A DNA stretch of 64,000 nt. It comes from Treponema sp. GTDB taxonomy: Bacteria > Spirochaetota > Spirochaetia > Treponematales > Treponemataceae. Under the pieces are notes generated by a model, which worked only from the letters and a program-made list of their open reading frames with translations, made no database searches and had not been told where the DNA came from. The translations under genes were made by a program, and so were the position numbers. The stretch covers positions 186,001 through 250,000 of the forward strand of contig JAGBGX010000012.1 in NCBI GenBank assembly GCA_017935745.1, read 5' to 3'. Numbering within the stretch: the stretch's first letter is position 1; each line of letters starts with the position of its first letter. Positions 58,318-64,000 of the stretch are shown in pieces.

Positions 58318-61300
58318 TCAAGCTCTGCAAGCAGAAGCGCGACTTCCGATGTTTTGAATGAAGGCGCACGGGTCTGCAAGACAAGAAGATTCTTCTCCGC
58401 GCCCTGCGAATCACCTAGGGAAATGCAGACTTTTGCAAGGCTCAGCCGCAGCTCCCAGTTTGTTTCCTGCGCAGACACAAGCTCCTCGTACAAGGAACGC
58501 GCGTCAGCAAATTTTCCTGCCGAAGCATACGACTTTGCAAGATTCTCCTTTACAGTCATATTGCCAGGCTCAATTGCCAGGGCGTTCTTATAAAACGTAA
58601 CAGAATTCTCAAAATCGCCTGCATCCCTGTAGGCGCTCCCCAGATTATTATTCACTTCAAAATTATCCGGCTCAGCCTTGTACGCCTTCAGAAGAAGCTC
58701 AGCAGCTTCCTTGCACTCTCCGCGGGACAAAAGAACCGCCCCAAGGTTTATATTCGACTTCACATGATCTGGATCAAGGCGAAGCGCCTCCTGATACAGG
58801 GCTTTTGCTTCATCTTCATTTCCCAAGTCCTGGTTCAAAAGCCCGCAGGTGTATACAATGTTCGTCTTTACAGGAACAGACGTTTTTTCCTTCACATCAT
58901 AGGCCATTTTTGCATAGCTGAGAGCGTCAGTCTTTTTTCCCTGGGAAAACAGAACTGAAGAAAGATTGTAGTACGTCAAGGCATTTTTTTCATCTGTAGC
59001 GTCAGGACAGGAAAGCGCCTTCTGAAAGTTCTGCTCCGCCAGGCTGTACTCCTTAAGCTCCGCATAGCATGAGCCAAGCTCCTGATACGTCTGCGCACGC
59101 TGCGGATTTATTTTCAGCGCGGAAGAATAAAAGCGCACAGCCTCATCATAGTTCTTGTTTTCAAATGAAACATGGCCTGCGCCCATGTACGCCCTTTCAT
59201 GCGAAGGATCGATTCTGCATGCATTTTTATATGAAGCAAGAGCTTCCTGCTTTTTTCCAAGCTGCTCATAGACAAAGCCTGAATTATAATGAGCCGGCGC
59301 AAAATTTCCGTTCAGGCTTACTGCCCTTTTAAAGGCTGAAAGAGAAGCGTCATATTTTTTCTGCATTGCAAGGACGCGCCCGAGCTGATAGTAGTTCCGG
59401 TAGTTTGAAGGATCCTTTTGAGCAGCTTTCTGCAGATACTGTTCTGCGGAGCGCAAGTCACGTCTGTCCAGCGCATTCATTCCCATGACAAAAAGCGAGT
59501 CAGGATCATCAGGAGCATACTGCAGCGCGCTTCTTGCCATTTCAGCCGACTTGTCCAGAATCTGCTTTTTCTGCGGATTTTCAAAATTGCCGGAAGCATC
59601 AAACAGAACCTTCGCTGACTCGCTGAATTTTTCTCCTGCAAACTGCCTGTCTTCCCGCGGCATATTTTTTTGCACCGCGGAAAATTCTTGAAGCGCAGAC
59701 GGAGCATTTTTTTCCGCTAGGAACTGCTTTCCGCGCGAAAGAGACTCTTCAACAGATTTTTTCTGCCGGGCAATGGCTTCTTCCCGTGCCTTTTGTTCAG
59801 CAGCTGCTTTTGCCTCAGCTTCTTCGCGGGCTTTCTTTTCAGCCTGTGCCTGCGCCGCAGCCAGAGCCGCTGCTTCCTGCGCTTTTTTTTCTGCGGCAGC
59901 AATCCGGGCGGCCTCCTCCTTTGCCTTCTTTTCTGCGGCCGCCTTTGCCAGCTCTTCTTCACGCTTTTTCTGTTTTGCAGCCGCCTCTTCCTTTGCCTTG
60001 CGTTCTGCCTGGGCTTTTCTTTCTGCTTCCGCCCGCGCTTTTTTTTCAGCTGCTTCTTTCTTTTGCTGTTCAGCCTTTTGAGCCGCCTGTTCGCGCGCCT
60101 TTTTTTCCTCAGCTTTCTTTTCTTCCGCCAGCTTCTCCTGCATCAGCTTTTCTTCCTGAATGCGCCTCTGTTCTTCAGAAGCGACAGGATTTCCGTTTTC
60201 ATCGAAGGCGACTGCGGAATCTCCATTTTCCTGCGCATTTTTGGCTGCCTGCTTCAAAGCCTCGGCCCGCCTGCGGATATCATCGCTTCCGTCAGAATTT
60301 CTGATGACAGTGTCAAGGACTGCCTCCGCCTCGTCAAAGCGGCCCTCGCTCATGAGCTTCTGCGCAAGGCTCAGCTTTTCTTCATCAGATAGATTTTTTG
60401 CGCTTTCCAAAGTCTGAGCCTTCCGCTTCATCCGATCGATTTTTTCTCTCTGTTCCGCGGACGTTTTTTCCACTGGAATCGAATTGAGAATCTCGAGCGC
60501 ACTTTCGTACTGGCCGCTGTCAATACGTTTCTGCGCCAGTTCCAAAAGCTTGTCTGTCTCTTCACTTCCCGCTGCCTGCTTCAAAGCCTCGGCCCGTCTG
60601 CGGACATCATCGCTTCCGTCAGAATTTCTGATGACAGTGTCAAGGACTGCCTCTGCCTCGTCAAAGCGGCCCTCGCTCATAAGCTTCTGCGCAAGGCTCA
60701 GCTTTTCTTCGTCAGATAGATTTTTTGCGCTTTCCAGAATGCGAGCTTTCTTTTTCATCCGCTCAACTGCATCTCTGTCTGCCGCAGACTGCCCGTCAGC
60801 AGGAACCGCATTCAAAAGAATCAGCGCATCTTCGTATTTTCCGTCTTCAATGAGCCGCTGCGCCAGCTCCAGAATCTTGTCCGTTTCTCCGCTTTCAGCA
60901 GCTTTTTTTGCCGCTTCTTTTTTCAGGGAACTGACGGCTTCCCGCAGGCGCACCGAATTTTCATCGTCTCCGCTGATTTCAATGGCTTCAAGAATTTTCA
61001 GCGCATCACTGTACTTGCCTTCGTCTATAAGGCGGCGAACCACATCAAAAATCTCCTGCTCCCGCCCTTCCCGGCTTGCCTTGGAAAAAAGCTCTTTGAT
61101 AACCGCTCTGATTTCCGCATCCGTTTCGCTCTGGCTTTTATCGCCAGTTCCGGCCCTGATGCCCAGCAGAACAGACAGCGCATCTTCGTACTTTCCGCTC
61201 TCACCGTATGAACGGGCAAGCGCAAGCGCATCTTTTACAGACAGCTGCGAACCTGCGGCATCAGGATGTCCGGCCGGCCGGCTGATGTTTCTTCCCAGGA

Positions 61301-61844
61301 AAAATCCGCCGCCCGCGACAACTGCAAGCAGGAGCAGAAGAAGCGCAGCATACCTCTTTTTTGCTTTTTTCCTGCCTTCCGTCTTTTTTTCATCAAAATC
61401 ATCTTTATGCTGAACATCTTCCTGCACAGGCTGTTTTCCGGCCGCGCTGATTTTTTGTTCGGAAGAAGCAGACGCAGCAGCGGAAGCCCGTTTTATGGCA
61501 ACTCCTGTCTCTTCTTTTTTTTCTGCGGAAGGAGCTGAAGCTTTGGCTGCTGACACTGCTGCGGAAGAAGGTGACTTTGCTGCTCTGGCCGCCGCAGGCT
61601 GTCCGGCTTTTTTTTCACTAGAGGAAACAGCACCGGCTGCCGCGGTCTTTCTCCGCACGGATGTGACTGCCTGCTTTTCTTTAGCCGGAGCCTTCACTGC
61701 TTTTGATGATGCTGTCCGTCCCGCAGCTGAAGCAGTTCTTGTCCGCGCAGGAGCTTTTTCCCGGGACTCTGACACTTCAGTCTTTTTTCCCGGGCCTGAA
61801 GCAGCGTCCGTCCCTTCCTTATTCAAGTTCTGATTCGTAGCCAT
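58314..61844 (-). CDS. Large membrane-anchored TPR protein
   Basis: The 1176-residue protein has an Ala/Lys/Ser-rich N-terminus (about residues 1-160) and one membrane helix (YAALLLLLLAVVAGGGFFLG). A repeat block follows, of the type LAQKLMSEGRFDEAEAVLDT. Next is a Lys/Glu/Ala coiled-coil stretch of ~160 residues (AEEKKAEEKKAREQAAQKAE). About ten canonical TPRs close it (YNSGFVYEQLGKKQEALASY, YQELGSCYAELKEYSLAEQN). The TPRs presumably face the periplasm and serve as a scaffold. The substrate or partner is unknown. Its start overlaps the end of the upstream gene by 26 bases, so the two are cotranscribed. Confidence 0.8.
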   Translation of the reverse strand: MATNQNLNKEGTDAASGPGKKTEVSESREKAPARTRTASAAGRTASSKAVKAPAKEKQAVTSVRRKTAAAGAVSSSEKKAGQPAAARAAKSPSSAAVSAAKASAPSAEKKEETGVAIKRASAAASASSEQKISAAGKQPVQEDVQHKDDFDEKKTEGRKKAKKRYAALLLLLLAVVAGGGFFLGRNISRPAGHPDAAGSQLSVKDALALARSYGESGKYEDALSVLLGIRAGTGDKSQSETDAEIRAVIKELFSKASREGREQEIFDVVRRLIDEGKYSDALKILEAIEISGDDENSVRLREAVSSLKKEAAKKAAESGETDKILELAQRLIEDGKYEDALILLNAVPADGQSAADRDAVERMKKKARILESAKNLSDEEKLSLAQKLMSEGRFDEAEAVLDTVIRNSDGSDDVRRRAEALKQAAGSEETDKLLELAQKRIDSGQYESALEILNSIPVEKTSAEQREKIDRMKRKAQTLESAKNLSDEEKLSLAQKLMSEGRFDEAEAVLDTVIRNSDGSDDIRRRAEALKQAAKNAQENGDSAVAFDENGNPVASEEQRRIQEEKLMQEKLAEEKKAEEKKAREQAAQKAEQQKKEAAEKKARAEAERKAQAERKAKEEAAAKQKKREEELAKAAAEKKAKEEAARIAAAEKKAQEAAALAAAQAQAEKKAREEAEAKAAAEQKAREEAIARQKKSVEESLSRGKQFLAEKNAPSALQEFSAVQKNMPREDRQFAGEKFSESAKVLFDASGNFENPQKKQILDKSAEMARSALQYAPDDPDSLFVMGMNALDRRDLRSAEQYLQKAAQKDPSNYRNYYQLGRVLAMQKKYDASLSAFKRAVSLNGNFAPAHYNSGFVYEQLGKKQEALASYKNACRIDPSHERAYMGAGHVSFENKNYDEAVRFYSSALKINPQRAQTYQELGSCYAELKEYSLAEQNFQKALSCPDATDEKNALTYYNLSSVLFSQGKKTDALSYAKMAYDVKEKTSVPVKTNIVYTCGLLNQDLGNEDEAKALYQEALRLDPDHVKSNINLGAVLLSRGECKEAAELLLKAYKAEPDNFEVNNNLGSAYRDAGDFENSVTFYKNALAIEPGNMTVKENLAKSYASAGKFADARSLYEELVSAQETNWELRLSLAKVCISLGDSQGAEKNLLVLQTRAPSFKTSEVALLLAELE
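60244..60736 (-). repeat. Internal 327-base duplication unit in the TPR gene
   Basis: Two stretches of about 166 bases, beginning near 60244 and 60571, are almost identical in DNA, including silent positions. Both encode the block NLSDEEKLSLAQKLMSEGRF followed by DEAEAVLDTVIRNSDGSDD. The period is 109 codons. The near-identity points to recent duplication or gene conversion. Confidence 0.8.
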
Positions 61845-62751
61845 AATCTACCGTTCCTTCTGCGCCCGCAGACATATTTGATGCTTCTGAATTCTGCAGC
61901 GACTCAGCCACGTCTTCCAGCAACTTTCTTCTTCGCGCCGCATCAGCCTCTGCTTTCCGTGCAGCTTCCTCACGCTGCGCCTGCAAAGCAGCTTCCTGAT
62001 ATTCTTTCTGCTCCTGAATGAGCTTTTCCAGTTCAGCGCGCTGCTGCTCAAGAGCCGCCTGCTGCTCTGCGTTCCGCTCCTCTTCCTGAGCGCGCTGCAC
62101 AGCTGCCTTCTGCTCATCTATGAGCTGCTGCCTCTGAGCCGCCATAATCAGGGCTTCTTCTTCCCTGATCCGCTGCTCTTCTGCGAGCCGCTCCTCTTCA
62201 GCTTTCTTCACTCCTTCAAGAAGCGCGATTATCTGCTCTATCTGCGGCTTCTGCTTGTCGTTTGGCGACAAGTCAAGATACAGCTTGTAATCCTCAAGGC
62301 TTTCAAGGTACTTTTCCTGCTTGAGACGCGCGTTTGCCCTGTTCAACACGGGAGGAGCATAGAGCCTGTTCGCGGCGGCCGCAAGGGAATACCATTTTTC
62401 CGCCGAGCCGTAGTCCTCCATCGCATAGCAGACATTTCCGGCATTAAAGGCAAGCACCTTTTTGTCAGTTCCTGAAACTTTCATTCCTTCTGTGCATGTG
62501 TCAAGGCTTTCCTGAAGCATTCCCGCCTTTTCATAGCAAAGCGCAAGGTATATGTATGCCTTCGGGAATCCGCCTTCGCTTACCGCCTGCTTAAAAAACG
62601 GAATCGCTTCCTCCGTCCTGTTCTGCTTAAAAAGCGACTCCCCGCGGGAAAAGCTTGATTCCTTTGCGTAGGCAGGACACAGGCAGGTAAAAGCCAGGCA
62701 CAAAGCCCCTAAAAAGGCGCATTCTTTCAGTTTTTGGTTCCAGTTCATCAC
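61819..62751 (-). CDS. Exported TPR/coiled-coil protein
   Basis: The 310-residue protein starts with a signal peptide (LKECAFLGALCLAFTCLCPA, possibly a lipoprotein-like Cys, then YAKESSFSRGES). TPR units follow (FKQNRTEEAIPFFKQAVSEG, PKAYIYLALCYEKAGMLQES). The C-terminal half is a Glu/Gln/Ala coiled coil (EEERLAEEQRIREEEALIMA). It is periplasmic. It likely pairs with the large TPR protein encoded next, with which its gene overlaps. A GATAAT box ends 8 bases before its ATG. Confidence 0.75.
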   Translation of the reverse strand: MMNWNQKLKECAFLGALCLAFTCLCPAYAKESSFSRGESLFKQNRTEEAIPFFKQAVSEGGFPKAYIYLALCYEKAGMLQESLDTCTEGMKVSGTDKKVLAFNAGNVCYAMEDYGSAEKWYSLAAAANRLYAPPVLNRANARLKQEKYLESLEDYKLYLDLSPNDKQKPQIEQIIALLEGVKKAEEERLAEEQRIREEEALIMAAQRQQLIDEQKAAVQRAQEEERNAEQQAALEQQRAELEKLIQEQKEYQEAALQAQREEAARKAEADAARRRKLLEDVAESLQNSEASNMSAGAEGTVDYGYESELE

Positions 62752-62866
62752 TAAACATTATCTGTATATTCCGAAGCCTTTTTTAGCAAAACATTAGAAA
62801 TTGACATCTTTCAATAAAAAGAGTACCATTTTATAGTAAAACTTAAAAAATTACAGGCGGAATGAG

Positions 62867-64000
62867 ATGAGCCCACTGGCATCTATTGTTGTAATAGGAA
62901 TACTTATCGCATTTGTAGCGACTGCTGTTATTTTTATAGTAAAGAATATCACTCCCTCGTCTCAGATTGACGGAATTCCCCGTCTCATAAAGGAAGGGAA
63001 ATTCCAGGCTGCCCAGAAATGCGCAAAGTCAGTCATTTCAAAGAACCCGAGAAACTATACAGCCCACTACTACCTTGGCAAGGCCTGCCTCTGCGACAAC
63101 AAGCCGGAGCTTGCCTTTATGGAATACAAGACGGTAAGCCAGAATGCACTGTTCAACGGCGACATTCCCGAGCCGGCGTTCAGAAAGGAGCTGGCAGGAC
63201 TGTACAAGCGGTTCAACAAGAACGAAGAGGCGCTCAAGGAATACCTTCTTCTGACAAAGCTTGAGCCGAACAACGCAGACAACAACTTCAAGGCCGCTGA
63301 GCTGCTCGAGCAGCAGGGAAATGCAAAGCTCGCGATGGGATTTTACCAGAAGGCCATGCTCATCAACAAAAAGGACAGCAAGGCGTACACTGCAATCGGG
63401 CGGCTGCTGTTCCGCGCAAAAAACTACAACAAGGCAAAGCAGGCGCTTGAAACATCCATAAAAATCAATCCTGAAGCGTATGAAAACTACTATTATCTCG
63501 GAAAAGTGTTCAGGGAAACGAAGGATCTGGCAGGAGCGGTAAAGCTTCTGGAAAAAGCCGAGCGCTCGCCGGAATTCAAGCAGAAGGCTCTTGTTGAAAA
63601 AGGCACCTGCCTGATGATGGCTGAGCAGATTGACAAGGCTGCCGATGCGTTCGAGCGGGCGGTTTCCGTTGCAAAGGCTCCCAATTCCATTGAAACCCTG
63701 TACGCACGGTACTTCCTCGGAATCTGCTACGAAAAAAACAGAAAGATCGAAAAGGCTCTTGAGCAGTGGGAAGCCGTCTATAAAGCGGACAGCAAATTCA
63801 AGGATGTATCGGCAAAGCTCAGCCAGTACAAGGAACTTGAGACAAACGACGGAATAAAGGAATACCTGACTTCAAACAACCAGCAGTTCATGGAGCTTTG
63901 CAAAAAAATTGCTCTGGCCGGCTACAGCCTCCAGTGCCAGAAAATCGAGCCGACACAGTACGGCTGCCAGATTCTCGCAACCGCAGGAAAATCTGAGAAT
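62867..64000 (+). CDS. Membrane-anchored TPR protein, 3' end outside the window
   Basis: The frame starts at ATG 62867 after AGGCGG and stays open for 378 codons to the window edge. The product has an N-terminal membrane helix (ASIVVVIGILIAFVATAVIF). TPR units follow: GIPRLIKEGKFQAAQKCAKS, NYTAHYYLGKACLCDNKPEL, AYTAIGRLLFRAKNYNKAKQ and YENYYYLGKVFRETKDLAGA. It is divergent from the TPR pair on the minus strand. The function is unknown. Family relatives in treponemes occur as single anchored TPR proteins. Confidence 0.8.
   Translation, partial: MSPLASIVVIGILIAFVATAVIFIVKNITPSSQIDGIPRLIKEGKFQAAQKCAKSVISKNPRNYTAHYYLGKACLCDNKPELAFMEYKTVSQNALFNGDIPEPAFRKELAGLYKRFNKNEEALKEYLLLTKLEPNNADNNFKAAELLEQQGNAKLAMGFYQKAMLINKKDSKAYTAIGRLLFRAKNYNKAKQALETSIKINPEAYENYYYLGKVFRETKDLAGAVKLLEKAERSPEFKQKALVEKGTCLMMAEQIDKAADAFERAVSVAKAPNSIETLYARYFLGICYEKNRKIEKALEQWEAVYKADSKFKDVSAKLSQYKELETNDGIKEYLTSNNQQFMELCKKIALAGYSLQCQKIEPTQYGCQILATAGKSEN

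Noticed and set aside
60484-61413. 309-codon Ser-rich plus-strand frame inside the TPR gene
   Set aside because: It is the complement of the repetitive TPR coding sequence and has no independent signal.

Overview
The window is spirochaete chromosome, most likely a gut, oral or rumen-type Treponema. The best markers are a sheath-type flagellin FlaA with a signal peptide (45393-46460), a spiro-SPASM-like protein (53202-54818) and the arrangement flaA / GerMN protein / murein amidase / sugar-activation genes. There is no rRNA and no CRISPR. One tRNA-Glu (UUC) is present. Base composition is mixed: the sugar and housekeeping genes are GC-richer, while several accessory genes (about 8-9.4 kb, 14.5-20 kb, 24.9-26.8 kb) are clearly AT-richer and look acquired.

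Layout. (1) 1-6.1 kb is an accessory strip: broken glycosyltransferase and serine recombinase ends, a BrnT/BrnA toxin-antitoxin pair between two copies of the recombinase 3' end, a DUF4143 ATPase, a Stealth sugar-phosphate transferase and a HipB/HipA pair. (2) 6.1-14.5 kb holds surface-glycan genes (Wzx-type flippase, aminotransferase/IspD-like/RpiB trio, two Caps_synth-type transferases around a LicD gene) interrupted by a Panacea-type toxin-antitoxin pair. (3) 14.5-28.2 kb is a defence-like and cargo region: a DUF3732 ATPase remnant, a Kiwa-like two-gene operon (four-helix membrane protein plus cytosolic partner), an unrecognised five-gene operon (helical/TPR protein, Lgt-like enzyme, Cys-rich membrane protein, zinc-ribbon triple AAA ATPase, zinc-ribbon protein), a radical SAM/SPASM maturase with a 35-residue Cys-rich precursor peptide, and several decayed genes. 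(4) 28.2-36.3 kb carries a periplasmic glycosylation set: FdtA- and FdtB-like enzymes, a CsbB-type GT2, a YfhO-type GT-C, a paired SMR flippase, a nucleotide-sugar epimerase and a GT8-like enzyme. (5) 36.4-42.3 kb is a Dlt-like operon with an inserted amino-acid decarboxylase. (6) 42.5-58.2 kb is core genome: AspT-like transporter, tRNA-Glu, alarmone synthetase with TPRs, flaA, a flagellar/sugar operon, xseA, xseB, mutL. (7) 58.3-64 kb has three TPR genes.

Two themes tie the window together. First, surface glycan genes carry homopolymer tracts: G8 in the fdtA-like gene (frame broken, so OFF as sequenced), G9 at the end of licD, G9 inside the DltD-like gene, and A8 at a frameshift in the amino-acid ligase. 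This points to phase-variable surface decoration. Second, many genes have a -10 hexamer ending 6-7 bases before the ATG with no Shine-Dalgarno sequence, which implies leaderless mRNAs.

All assignments come from reading the sequence and recalled family features; no database search was run.
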